Assembly: GCF_015711645.1 (NCBI RefSeq)
Contig: NZ_JABTEX010000002.1
Span: 1,612,001-1,676,000 of the forward strand
DNA length: 64,000 nt
Source: Planomonospora sp. ID82291
Lineage (GTDB): Bacteria > Actinomycetota > Actinomycetes > Streptosporangiales > Streptosporangiaceae
Direction of reading: 5' to 3'
Part shown: positions 1 to 8,166 of the stretch, piece after piece
How positions within the stretch are numbered: position 1 is the stretch's first letter
How the letters are laid out: each line of letters opens with the position of its first letter
Made by a program: the position numbers and the translations under genes
The notes under the pieces: generated by a model
The model's input: only the letters and a program-made list of their open reading frames with translations
Told to the model about the DNA's origin: nothing
Databases searched by the model: none

Positions 1-520
1 TGCCCAGCGCGGTGGCGATCAGCTTGAGGTCGTCGCTCATCCGGCCCAGGTTGTCGCTCGCGTCGCTGCCCTTGAAGGTGATGACGGGGACGAACTTCTC
101 CAGCTGCGGAACCAGCGCGGAGTCGCGCTCGGCCTCCATGACGACCAGGTCGGGCTGGAGGGCGGCGATGGAGTCGACGCTCGGCTCCTGGCGGGTGCCG
201 ACGTCCTTGACCGAGGGGTCGAGCTCGGCCGCGGTGACCCAGGTGGCGTAGCCCTTGGTGTCGGCCACCCCGATCGGCATGACGCCGAGGCTGACCGCCA
301 TCTCGGCCTCGCCCCACTCCAGGGCGACCACCTTGGTGGCGGGACGGTCGAGGGTGACCTGCTTGCCGCGGCTGTCGGTCACGGTGATGGGGGAGGCGGA
401 GGCGGAGGCCGTGCCACCGGAGGAGGCGGCCGGCTCGGGGGCGGCGGTCTCGGTGGTGCCGCAGGCGGCGAGCACGGTGGTGGCGGCCACGGCCACGAGG
501 GCGGTGCGCAGGGGGTTCAT
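1..520 (-). CDS. Iron-siderophore ABC transporter substrate-binding lipoprotein (3' part outside window)
   Basis: The gene runs off the left edge; about the first 173 residues are visible. The N-terminus has a signal peptide ending in a lipobox (TTVLAACG), so the protein should be a membrane-anchored lipoprotein. After a Ser/Ala/Pro-rich linker comes the FecB/FhuD-type fold start (ITVTDSRGKQVTLDRPATKV, then VKDVGTRQEPSVDSIAALQPDLVV), typical of ferric-siderophore binding proteins. It starts 10 bp after the stop of the ATPase gene, so both should form one iron-regulated operon. Permease genes are not visible and may lie beyond the edge. The family is clear; the exact siderophore cannot be told. 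Confidence 0.88.
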   Translation of the reverse strand, partial: MNPLRTALVAVAATTVLAACGTTETAAPEPAASSGGTASASASPITVTDSRGKQVTLDRPATKVVALEWGEAEMAVSLGVMPIGVADTKGYATWVTAAELDPSVKDVGTRQEPSVDSIAALQPDLVVMEAERDSALVPQLEKFVPVITFKGSDASDNLGRMSDDLKLIATALG

Positions 521-530
521 GGTGTTCCTG

Positions 531-1349
531 TCAGGTTGTGGCGGGGACGCTTCGGGTGTGCCGGCCGATCGGCCGGGTGGTCACCGTCTTCGTCCTCGGG
601 TCGTGCGTGACCTCGATGCGGATGCCGTACACCTCGGTGAGCAGGTCCTCGGTGAGGACCTCGGCGGGCGGCCCGTCGGCCCGGACGCGGCCTCCGTGCA
701 GCAGGACGACGTGGTCGGCCAGCTCGGCGGCCTGGTTCAGGTCGTGCAGGACGACGCCGACGGCCACGTCGTGGTCGTCGGCCAGGTCGCGCACCAGCTC
801 CAGCAGCTCGATCTGGTAGCGCAGGTCCAGGAAGGTGGTGGGCTCGTCCAAAAGCAGGACGCCGGTGTCCTGCGCCAGGCAGGTGGCCAGCCACACGCGC
901 TGCAGCTCGCCGCCGGACAGCTCGTCCGCCGGGCGGTCGGCCATCCCGGCGACGCCGGTGAGCTCCATCGCCCTGGCGACCGCGCCGTCCCCTCCGGGAT
1001 CTCCGGCCCGCCACCGGCCCCGGTAGGGGTGCCTGCCGTACCCGACGACGTCCCGGACCCGCACGCCGGAAGGCGTGGTGTGGCTCTGCGCCAGCAGCGT
1101 GACCCGCTTGGCGAAGTCCCGGGCCGACATGTCCAGGGCGGACACGTCACCGGTCAGCGTCACCGTGCCCGCCTCCGGCCGGTGGAGCCGGGCCAGCGCC
1201 CGCAGCAAGGTGGACTTGCCGCTGCCGTTCGGCCCCACCAGGGCCGTCACGCGCCCCCGCCGCAGGGCGATACGGCCGTTCTCCACGACGGTGGCGCCGT
1301 GGTAGCCCAGACGCAGGTCGGTTCCACGTAGCGAGATCTCCTCGGTCAC
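531..1349 (-). CDS. Iron-siderophore ABC transporter ATP-binding protein (FecE/FepC type)
   Basis: This is a 272-residue ABC ATPase with Walker A (GPNGSGKST), Q-loop (LLAQSHTT), signature (LSGGELQR), Walker B (VLLLDEPTTFLD) and H-loop (VLHDLNQA), arranged as in ferric-siderophore importers. I chose the GTG at 1349 (start VTEEISLRG) over an upstream ATG at 1391. The upstream choice would place a 19-bp iron box inside the coding region, whereas with the GTG the box sits just 5 bp upstream. The N-terminal residues before VTEEIS also do not resemble the family. The binding-protein gene follows 10 bp downstream. The role is to energise ferric-siderophore import across the membrane. Confidence 0.92.
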   Translation of the reverse strand: MTEEISLRGTDLRLGYHGATVVENGRIALRRGRVTALVGPNGSGKSTLLRALARLHRPEAGTVTLTGDVSALDMSARDFAKRVTLLAQSHTTPSGVRVRDVVGYGRHPYRGRWRAGDPGGDGAVARAMELTGVAGMADRPADELSGGELQRVWLATCLAQDTGVLLLDEPTTFLDLRYQIELLELVRDLADDHDVAVGVVLHDLNQAAELADHVVLLHGGRVRADGPPAEVLTEDLLTEVYGIRIEVTHDPRTKTVTTRPIGRHTRSVPATT

Positions 1350-1354
1350 GGAGA

Positions 1355-1373
1355 TTAGGTTAGGCTTACCTGT
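1355..1373 (-). promoter_or_regulatory. Iron box (IdeR/DmdR1-type operator) of the siderophore uptake operon
   Basis: The plus-strand sequence TTAGGTTAGGCTTACCTGT matches the actinobacterial iron box TTAGGTTAGGCTAACCTAA at 16 of 19 positions. It ends 5 bp upstream of the GTG of the ATPase gene, where a bound Fe(II)-repressor would block transcription. Repression by IdeR/DmdR when iron is sufficient is the known role of this site; binding here is inferred. Confidence 0.85.
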
Positions 1374-1455
1374 ATAAATGTCAACTTTCAACTATTGGAT
1401 CATGAGGCGGCGGTCCGAGGGATCGCCGTCCGCGCCCGTCGCGTCGGCGTGCCTG

Positions 1456-3084
1456 TCACATCGGTGCATCCGTCTCCGCCGGGAGGGGATCCGGCGGCGG
1501 GGAGGGGAGCCGCAGGCTGAACCAGACGGTTTTGCCGGTGGCGGTGGGGTGGGCGCCCCACGCGTCGGCCAGTGCCTGCAGGATGGCCAGGCCGCGCCCC
1601 GCCTCGTCGGTGCTCCGGGCCCGGCGGGGGCGGGGCAGGTCGGCGCTGTGGTCGGTCACCTCGACGGTGAGCCCGTCGCGGGTGCGCAGCAGGCGCAGGG
1701 TGGCGGGTCCCCTGGTGTGGCGGACGGTGTTGGTGAGGAGTTCCGAGGCCAGCAGGCAGGCGGTGTCGGTGAGCTGGGCGCAGTGCCAGGACCGCAGGGT
1801 GGCGGTGAGGAAGCGCCGTGCGGCGCCGACCGCGGCCGGGTGGCCGTCCAGGCGGGTCTGGGCGGTCGGCGGAGGGGCCGTCGGGATGCGGGCCAGCAGC
1901 AGGGTGACGTCGTCGGCGTGCGCGGTGGTGTCGGGGAGCAGCGCGGACAGCACCTGGTCGGCGGCCTGCTGGAGGTCGGAGGTGGTGCGGAAGGCGGTCC
2001 GGAGCCGGTCGGCCAGGGCCGCGAGCTGGACCTCGATGTCGCTCCGGGGCGTCTCCACCAGGCCGTCGGTGTAGAGCACCAGGGTCGATTCGGGGACGAT
2101 CTCCAGGCGGACCTGCCGGTGGTCGACGCCGCCGACGCCGAGCGGGACGCTGATGGGGGCGGGCAGCCGGTGCACCCGGTCGTCGGGGTCGACCAGCAGG
2201 ATGGGCAGGTGGCCCGCCGAGCAGACGGTCACGGTGCGGGCGGTGGGGTCGACCACCAGATAGCAGCACGTGACCAGCTGGTCGGGCAGATCGGTGACGA
2301 AGGCGTCCAGGGCCTGCATGACCTGCTGGGGCGACATCGCGGTCATGGCCAGGGCGCGGGCGGCCGAGCGCAGCTGCCCCATGACCGCGGCGGCCTCCAG
2401 GCCCCGCCCCATCACGTCGCCGATCAGGATGCCGACCTGGCCGCCGGTCAGCGGGATCAGGTCGAACCAGTCGCCGCCGACCCCGGCGCCGGCCCCGGCG
2501 GGCAGGTAGCGGCTGGCGGTGTCGATCCCCGACGGCTCGGACGGGGTGCCCATCAGGCTGCGCTGAAGGGTCAGCGCGACGTGCCGCTGCTGCTCGTACA
2601 GGCGGGTGAGCTCCTCCTGGGCGCGCCTGCGGTCGGTGACGTCGCGGACGGCCGCGGAGACGAGGAGGCCGTCGGCGGTCTCCAGGGGGCTGAGGCTGAT
2701 CTCGACGGGGAACTCGCGCCCGTCCTTGCGCAGGCCGTACAGTTCGAGCCCGGCGCCCATGGGGCGGACCTGCTGGTTGGCGGCGTAGTCGTCGCGGTGC
2801 ACCGCGTGGAGGTCGCGGAAGCGCGCGGGGACCAGCATCTCCACGGGACGGCCGAGGAGTTCGCCGCGGTCGTAGCCGAACACCTGCTCGGTCTGGGCGT
2901 TGACCAGGGTGATGGTCCCGGCGCCGTCGACGATGACCATGGCGTCGGGCGCGGACTCCAGCAGGCTGCGGAAGCGCTGCTCGGCGGCCTCGCGGTCGGT
3001 CAGGTCGCGGACGGCGGCCGAGGTGAGCGGGCACTCCCGGAGGCAGTGCGGGGCGTCGTCGACGACGCGGCTGCTGATGGCCAT
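1456..3084 (-). CDS. PAS - SpoIIE/PP2C phosphatase - anti-sigma HATPase signalling protein
   Basis: The protein has 542 residues. A PAS domain (FRSLLESAPDAMVIVDGAG, then the PAC end LSPLETADGLLVSAAVRDVT) covers about 35-160. A SpoIIE-type PP2C phosphatase (LQRSLMGTP, GGDWFDLIPL, IGDVMGRGLEAA, LYTDGLVE) spans about 170-400. A C-terminal HATPase_c of the RsbW kind (ASELLTNTVRHTRG, GRGLAILQALAD) is at about 420-530. Such proteins sense a signal through PAS and switch anti-sigma-factor antagonists by phosphorylation and dephosphorylation. The start is the ATG at 3084, preceded by AAGGA at 7 nt; upstream in-frame candidates are only TTG. No sigma factor or antagonist gene adjoins it, so its partner is unknown. 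Confidence 0.87.
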   Translation of the reverse strand: MAISSRVVDDAPHCLRECPLTSAAVRDLTDREAAEQRFRSLLESAPDAMVIVDGAGTITLVNAQTEQVFGYDRGELLGRPVEMLVPARFRDLHAVHRDDYAANQQVRPMGAGLELYGLRKDGREFPVEISLSPLETADGLLVSAAVRDVTDRRRAQEELTRLYEQQRHVALTLQRSLMGTPSEPSGIDTASRYLPAGAGAGVGGDWFDLIPLTGGQVGILIGDVMGRGLEAAAVMGQLRSAARALAMTAMSPQQVMQALDAFVTDLPDQLVTCCYLVVDPTARTVTVCSAGHLPILLVDPDDRVHRLPAPISVPLGVGGVDHRQVRLEIVPESTLVLYTDGLVETPRSDIEVQLAALADRLRTAFRTTSDLQQAADQVLSALLPDTTAHADDVTLLLARIPTAPPPTAQTRLDGHPAAVGAARRFLTATLRSWHCAQLTDTACLLASELLTNTVRHTRGPATLRLLRTRDGLTVEVTDHSADLPRPRRARSTDEAGRGLAILQALADAWGAHPTATGKTVWFSLRLPSPPPDPLPAETDAPM

Positions 3085-3280
3085 GCCGGTTCCTTCGTTC
3101 TTCGGGGAGATGTGCTGCAAGTCGGACCAACGGCCTATAAGTGGCCATATCCACTTTAAGTATCTTTGTAATCACGTTTAGTAGTTGCTTATCATGCGTC
3201 ATTTCAGCACCCCCCGGCACGCCGTGTCAGGGGAACCGCGGGGAATCACCGCTCGCATCCCGGCTCGGGAGCCGCCGACC

Positions 3281-3380
3281 GGCCGGCCGGGTCTCGGCCG
3301 CGGGCTCTCCGGTCGGCCGGGTCTCGGCCGCGGACTCTCCGGTCGGCCGGGTCTCGGCCGCGGACTCTCCGGCCGACCGG
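3281..3380. repeat. Tandem repeat, 30-bp unit, 3 full copies plus a partial
   Basis: Units lie at 3281-3310, 3311-3340 and 3341-3370, with a degenerate fourth from 3371. The first differs from the others by one or two bases. The unit contains GGCCGGGTCTCGGCCGCGG. The array fills the gap between the divergent regions of the phosphatase and phospholipase genes, close to the stop of the latter. It cannot be read as CRISPR, since units abut without spacers. Confidence 0.85.
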
Positions 3381-3434
3381 GATCCCGCCGGCGGTCCGCC
3401 GGGGCGGGGGCGGTGCGTTGGGCGGGGCGGGCCG

Positions 3435-4607
3435 CTAGGGCGGGGGCGGGCCGCCCATGAAGCGCTCGCCCGCCGCCTCGATGCGCCGGATCTCGGCGCG
3501 GAAGAAGCGGGCGAGCTCGGCGCAGGCGGCGGGGTCGACCGGGCCGCCCTCGCGGGCGGGCAGGTCCGGGTACGGGCTGCCGATGACGAAGATGTTCTCG
3601 TCGTTGTAGTCGTTGGCGGGCGCGGTGTAGTTGAAGGACCCGGCGACGACGACGGCCTCGTCGATGACCATGAGCTTGTGGTGGAGCTTGCCGAAGGCGG
3701 GCCCGCGTCTCGGGAAGTACAGCTCGATGCGGGCGCGGTCCAGGTCGTGGGTGGCCGCCCAGGTCTGCGCGCCCTGGCCGGGGTCCATCGCGCCGGTGAC
3801 GGTGCGGCCGGCCGCCGCCAGAGCGATCATGGCGTCGTCGATGCCGGACGAGCCGGAGAAGGTGAAGACGGCGAAGTCGACGCGCGCGGTGGCCTTGAGC
3901 ATCTGCTTCATGATCTCCAGCTCGGGCGCGTGGTCGGGGGCGAACAGCACCTTCACCGGCACCCCGTTGAGGTTGTAGGCGCCGGGGACCTTGCCGTGGG
4001 CGCCCCGGCCGAACCGCCCCTCGCGCAGCTGGTCGAACTCGGCGGTGTACACCCGGCAGATCCGCGGGTCGTGGAAGACCACGACGTGGTTGAGGTTGCG
4101 GTGGCAGTCGGTGCGGGTGAAGTTCGCCGACCCCGACAGGATCGCCGACGTGGGCAGCGCGCGTTCGCGGTGGTCGCGGATGACGAACTTCTGGTGGAAG
4201 ATCGCCGGGTTGTAGTCCGCCTTCACATCGACGTTGCAGCGCAGCAGCGCGGCCAGGATCCTCCGGTTCGGCTCCAGGCTCCGCGCCCCGCCCTCCCCGT
4301 CGTCCCCGCCCCACTGGACCCGGCGGCGGGCCGCGGACTCGTCCTCGCCGGGCCGTACGGTGACGGCCGGCGGCCTGGCGGAGACCAGGTAGTCCTGCTC
4401 CAGCACCATGCGGACGTCCACCCCGCGGAAGCGGGCGTCCAGGACGGCCTGGGCGATGGGCTCGGAGTCGAGCTCCTGCACGGCGATGTCCAGGGAGCGT
4501 CGGGCGCCGCCGATGAAATCGATGATCACGCGTTCGAGGTCGTCGGCCGCGCCCAGCTCGACCGGGCCGACGAAGGCTTCGATGGCGCCCCCGGCGAACG
4601 TCGTCAT
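3435..4607 (-). CDS. Phospholipase D-like protein with two HKD motifs
   Basis: The protein has 390 residues and no signal peptide. Two complete HxKxxxxD motifs are present, H138-x-K140-D145 (IFHQKFVIRD) and H309-x-K311-D316 (LHHKLMVID), each followed by the expected GSxNxT (SGSANFT, AGSFNYT). Both halves of the PLD active site are therefore intact. The superfamily covers phospholipases, cardiolipin synthases, nucleases and transferases. The absence of membrane segments argues against classical cardiolipin synthase, so a cytoplasmic phosphodiesterase or nuclease is as likely. The substrate is not predictable. It stands alone. Confidence 0.85.
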   Translation of the reverse strand: MTTFAGGAIEAFVGPVELGAADDLERVIIDFIGGARRSLDIAVQELDSEPIAQAVLDARFRGVDVRMVLEQDYLVSARPPAVTVRPGEDESAARRRVQWGGDDGEGGARSLEPNRRILAALLRCNVDVKADYNPAIFHQKFVIRDHRERALPTSAILSGSANFTRTDCHRNLNHVVVFHDPRICRVYTAEFDQLREGRFGRGAHGKVPGAYNLNGVPVKVLFAPDHAPELEIMKQMLKATARVDFAVFTFSGSSGIDDAMIALAAAGRTVTGAMDPGQGAQTWAATHDLDRARIELYFPRRGPAFGKLHHKLMVIDEAVVVAGSFNYTAPANDYNDENIFVIGSPYPDLPAREGGPVDPAACAELARFFRAEIRRIEAAGERFMGGPPPP

Positions 4608-4834
4608 ACGGCGAGCGTTTCACCGCTGATGCGGACATACAAGATTAATCACTCGAAGTGCACCGCATCATGACCTATCTGATCCGTCCGGCGTCATGGT
4701 CCGCGACGGGGCCGGGGGTGGGGGCGGCAGGGGAGGAACTCCGGGCGGGCCGCGGGGGAGGGGGCGGTCGGGATCCGACGCGGCCCGCCGTACCGGCTCG
4801 GGCGGCGGGCGGGCCGCGCGGCGGCGGTCCCGCC

Positions 4835-5587
4835 TCAGGAGAGGATCTCAGGGACGCCGGGGGTGAGCCAGTGCAGGCGGTCGGCGAGTCCCGCGGCTGC
4901 GAAGGCCGCGGTGACCTGCCCGGGGTCCTCGGTGAAGTGCTCCCAGGAGGCGTAGTGGATCGGGCAGACCCTGCGGGCCCCCAGCGAGCGGGTGAGCGCC
5001 GCGCCCTGCGCGCCGTCCATGCAGATCAGCTCGCCGCCGCCGAAGCCCTGGATGCGCGGGGCCCCCAGGTGCAGCAGCGCGGTGCCGACGGTGAAGCGGC
5101 GGCCGACCTCGTCGAGCTCGTCGACGTAGACGGTGTCGCCGGAGATGTAGAGCGCCTCGTCCTCGCCCGGCGCTTCGACGACGAAACCGGTGACGTCCCC
5201 GAAGGGGCCGTGCACGCCGGGGGTGCCGGTGACCCGCAGGGTCCTGCCGCCGACGGTCAGCTCACGGGTCGACCAGGGTTCCAGGCCGACGGCTCCGCCG
5301 CCGAGGCGGCCGGCGCCGCTGACGGTGGTCAGCACCGGCCGCCCGTCGAGCAGCGCGCGGCCGGCGGTGTCCAGGTTGTCGTAGTGCTCGTCGTGGCTGA
5401 GCAGGACGGCGTCCACCGGCGGCAGGTCGGCGGCCCGGATCACCGGGCCCTCGGTGCTGCGCAGGACGACGGGACCGTAGTCGAACGCGGCCGGGGCCGG
5501 GTCGAAGACCGGGTCGGTGAGCAGGCGCAGCCCGCCGATCTCCAGCAGGACGGTGGCGGTGCCGATGTGGGTGGCGGTGATCTGCAT
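4835..5587 (-). CDS. Metallo-beta-lactamase-fold hydrolase (UlaG/NAPE-PLD-like)
   Basis: The 250-residue protein starts at the ATG giving MQITATHIGTATVLLEIGG, the usual first strand of this family. Metal ligands are visible in LLSHDEHYDNLD (residues 62-73), GVHGPFG, ISGDTVYVDE and PIHYASWEHF. The motif reads HDEHYDN instead of canonical HxHxDH, a variant common in the UlaG-like branch. Such enzymes are cytosolic hydrolases of lactones or phosphodiesters; the substrate here is unknown. An AraC-type regulator lies upstream on the same strand, and a 49-bp duplicated sequence separates the two. Confidence 0.82.
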   Translation of the reverse strand: MQITATHIGTATVLLEIGGLRLLTDPVFDPAPAAFDYGPVVLRSTEGPVIRAADLPPVDAVLLSHDEHYDNLDTAGRALLDGRPVLTTVSGAGRLGGGAVGLEPWSTRELTVGGRTLRVTGTPGVHGPFGDVTGFVVEAPGEDEALYISGDTVYVDELDEVGRRFTVGTALLHLGAPRIQGFGGGELICMDGAQGAALTRSLGARRVCPIHYASWEHFTEDPGQVTAAFAAAGLADRLHWLTPGVPEILS

Positions 5588-5646
5588 GTCGGGTGCTCTC
5601 TTCGGCGGGCGCGCCCCGTCGGGGCGTGCGGGGTCGGCCGGGCCGC

Positions 5647-5744
5647 GGGTGCGGGTCCGGCGGGGGCGGGGCGTGCGGCGGAAGGGCGGGGATGCGGGTG
5701 CGGGTCCGGCGGGGGCGGGGCGTGCGGCGGAAGGGCGGGGATGC
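5647..5744. repeat. Perfect 49-bp direct duplication
   Basis: 5647-5695 and 5696-5744 are identical head-to-tail copies of a G-rich 49-mer. They fill the gap between the GlxA-type regulator stop (5752) and the start of the metallo-hydrolase (5587), so they lie in the likely leader of the hydrolase gene. No promoter motif is evident in the unit. Confidence 0.9.
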
Positions 5745-5751
5745 GGTCGGG

Positions 5752-6753
5752 TCAGGCGGGGGCGGCGGTGCGGAACCTGTTCCGGTACTCGCCCGGCGTG
5801 GTGCCGAGCCGGTCGCGGAAGACCCGGTGCAGGGTCTCCACCGAGCGGAACCCGCAGGCCCTGGCGATGTCGGACGGTGGGCGGGGCGTGCGCTCCAGCA
5901 GCCGCCGGGCGGCCTCCAGCCGCATGCCCTCGACGAACGCGCCCGGCGTGCTGCCGGTCTCGGCGCGGAAGACCCGGGCGAAGTTCCGCTCGCTCATCGC
6001 CATCCGTGCGGCCAGTGCGGGCACCGACAGGTCGGCGTCCAGGTGCTCGCCGATCCACAGCCGCAGGCCGCGGACGTCCTGCCGGCCGCCGGGACGCTGC
6101 GCCAGGGGCACGCTGAACTGGCTCTGGCCGCCCGGCCGCTGCAGGTACATGACCATGGCGCGGGCCACGTCGAGCGCGAGTTCGTCGCCGTGGTCCTCGG
6201 CGACCAGCGCCAGGGCCAGGTCCATCGAAGAGGTGATGCCCGCGCTGGTCCACATCCGCCCCGAGCGGACGAAGATCGGATCGGGCTCGACCCGGATCCC
6301 GGGGTGGTCGGCGGCGAGCCGTCCGGCCGTGGCCCAGTGCGTGGTGGCGCGGTGCCCGTCCAGCAGGCCGGCGGCGGCGGTGACGTGCGCGCCCGCGCAC
6401 ACCGACGCCACCCGGCCGGCCCGCGGACCGGCCTCCCGCAGCCACGCCACCACGCCCGCGTCGACCTGCGGGACCGGCCCCTCCGGGCCGATGAGCATCC
6501 GGCCCGGCACCAGCAGGGTGTCGATCGTCCCGCGCTGTCCGGCGAAGGTCTCCTCCACGCACAGCCGCACGCCGGAGAAGGTCGGCACGGGACCGCGCCG
6601 CTCGCCGGCCAGCCGTACCTCGTAACCGGGGCGTCCGGCCAGGAACCGGCCGGCCATCGCGAAGACCTCGGCGGGACCGGTGACGTCCAGCGCGTCGACT
6701 CCGGGGAACATCGCGACCACGACCAGGTGGGGGACGACGGGGGAGGTGCTCAT
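5752..6753 (-). CDS. GlxA-family transcriptional regulator (DJ-1/PfpI domain plus AraC HTH)
   Basis: The protein has 333 residues. The N-terminal DJ-1/PfpI (class I glutamine amidotransferase-like) domain spans about 8-190, with a nucleophile-elbow cysteine at C119 (VASVCAGAHVTAAAGLLDG). The C-terminal AraC-type double HTH is at about 225-325 (LSVPALAARMAMSERNFAR, DIARACGFRSVETLHRVFR). Such proteins are DNA-binding activators or repressors whose N-terminal domain senses a ligand; the ligand is unknown. The start is the ATG at 6753. It may control the metallo-hydrolase downstream. Confidence 0.9.
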   Translation of the reverse strand: MSTSPVVPHLVVVAMFPGVDALDVTGPAEVFAMAGRFLAGRPGYEVRLAGERRGPVPTFSGVRLCVEETFAGQRGTIDTLLVPGRMLIGPEGPVPQVDAGVVAWLREAGPRAGRVASVCAGAHVTAAAGLLDGHRATTHWATAGRLAADHPGIRVEPDPIFVRSGRMWTSAGITSSMDLALALVAEDHGDELALDVARAMVMYLQRPGGQSQFSVPLAQRPGGRQDVRGLRLWIGEHLDADLSVPALAARMAMSERNFARVFRAETGSTPGAFVEGMRLEAARRLLERTPRPPSDIARACGFRSVETLHRVFRDRLGTTPGEYRNRFRTAAPA

Positions 6754-6880
6754 GCCGTCAACTATCGGGGCGGGCGCCGGCCGTCCGCAATGACAGGTCA
6801 TTGCAGGATTCCGCCATGATCGGCGGCGCGGCGCCCGATGGCCACCTGTCCGGACCTCGCCACCGCGGTGGCGCCTCCCC

Positions 6881-6942
6881 GGGTGACGCCGCGATGACGC
6901 CGCGATGACACCCGGTGACGCCCGGTGACGCCGCGGTGACGT
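6881..6942. repeat. Imperfect ~10-bp tandem repeats
   Basis: Six imperfect direct repeats of a GGTGACGCC/GATGACGCC type sit in the 287-bp gap between the class C hydrolase and the GlxA regulator. I see nothing else in this gap apart from the expected promoter of the regulator gene. Confidence 0.7.
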
Positions 6943-7040
6943 CGAAGCGGTGCGGAGCGGTGCGGAGCGCGGACACCCGCGGCTCCACCACCGGATCCCT
7001 CCCGGGCACCGGTGCGGACGGCCTCCGGGCCGGGAGCGCG

Positions 7041-8078
7041 TCAGACCTCCAGGGAGTCGAGCAGGTCGAAGGCGGGCCGGTCCACCGACCGCTGCGTGTT
7101 GCTCAGTACGGCCACGGCCGTCCCCCGCTCCGGGTCGAAGCCCAGGAAGGAGGAGAACCCGCCGGTCATGCCGTTGTGCCAGATCGCCAGGCGGGCGCCC
7201 TGGCGGGGGTGCAGCCGCCGGCCCATCCAGCCGAGGTGGATCCAGGAGAAGGGGGTGATCCGGTGCTCGGTCTGCCGGGTGAGCCGGACCGCCTCGGCCG
7301 TCTCGCCGGTGCCGTCGTCCAGCTGGGCGCGGAGGAAGGCGGCCAGGTCGCACGCCGTCGACCGGAGGCCGCCCGCGCCGGCGAGGTCCGCGAGGTGCCA
7401 CGCCTGGGCGGGCCGGCGGCGCCGGTCGTGCCCGTGCGCGAGGCGTGCGGCCCGGTCGCCGTCGGCGGTGATGACGGTGTCGGACAGGCCCAGGGGCGCG
7501 CAGACCTCCCGGGCGATCAGCGTCTCGTAGTCGGTGCCGGCCCGGTGGGCGAGCGCCAGCCCCAGCAGGCCCGCGCCGAGGTTGGAGTAGCGGAACCGGC
7601 GTCCGGGCACGGCGCCCAGGCGGGTTCGCGCCAGTCCCCGCAGCAGGGACGCGGCGGTGCACCCGGCGTAGGGATCCGGCGCGGACGGGCGCAGGAGCGC
7701 CCTCAGCAGCATGCCCTTGGGCAGTCGCGGCAGGCCGGAGGTGTGGGTGGCCAGGTGCCGGAGGGTGATCTCCGTGCCGTTCCGCGACGGTACCTCCGCC
7801 CCCTCGGGCAGCAGCGCGGCCAGCGGCTCGTCGAGGCCGGCGGTCTCCGCCGCGACCATCCGGGCCAGGGCCAGTGAGGTGAACACCTTCGTGACCGAGC
7901 CGATCTCGAAGATCGTGCCGGCGTCGGGCTCGCCGTCGCGGTCGCCGCCCGTCCGGCCGGCTCCCCGGATCTCCACCGCATCCCCGGCCAGCGCGACGAC
8001 GACCACGCCCACGTGCCGTACCGCCAGCCGGTCGGCGGTCTCCTGCACGCGCTCTCCTATGTCTGTCATAACCGACAA
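7041..8078 (-). CDS. Serine hydrolase of the beta-lactamase class C / EstB family
   Basis: The protein has 345 residues. The active-site motifs are in order: S61-V-T-K64 (EIGSVTKVFTSL), Y162-S-N164 (RYSNLGAGLLG) and a late HNGMTGGFSS at the KTG position. The surrounding LRHLATHTSGLP and PLGLSDT are also family features. There is no signal peptide, so it should be cytoplasmic, which makes esterase or peptidase activity likelier than antibiotic resistance. It is transcribed alone. Confidence 0.88.
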   Translation of the reverse strand: MSVMTDIGERVQETADRLAVRHVGVVVVALAGDAVEIRGAGRTGGDRDGEPDAGTIFEIGSVTKVFTSLALARMVAAETAGLDEPLAALLPEGAEVPSRNGTEITLRHLATHTSGLPRLPKGMLLRALLRPSAPDPYAGCTAASLLRGLARTRLGAVPGRRFRYSNLGAGLLGLALAHRAGTDYETLIAREVCAPLGLSDTVITADGDRAARLAHGHDRRRRPAQAWHLADLAGAGGLRSTACDLAAFLRAQLDDGTGETAEAVRLTRQTEHRITPFSWIHLGWMGRRLHPRQGARLAIWHNGMTGGFSSFLGFDPERGTAVAVLSNTQRSVDRPAFDLLDSLEV

Positions 8079-8166
8079 ACTACAGACGGGGCAATTTAGG
8101 TTCCCCTGTCCGCTGCGGGAACCGGGGGGCAGGGGTCGCCCCGCCGGGCCCGCTCCCCGGACGGGG

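Noticed and set aside
3120-3160. Operator palindrome AGTGGCCATATCCACT upstream of the PAS/phosphatase gene
   Set aside because: Only 5-bp arms with a 6-bp centre; one such repeat in an AT-richer promoter is easily chance, and no regulator gene is adjacent.
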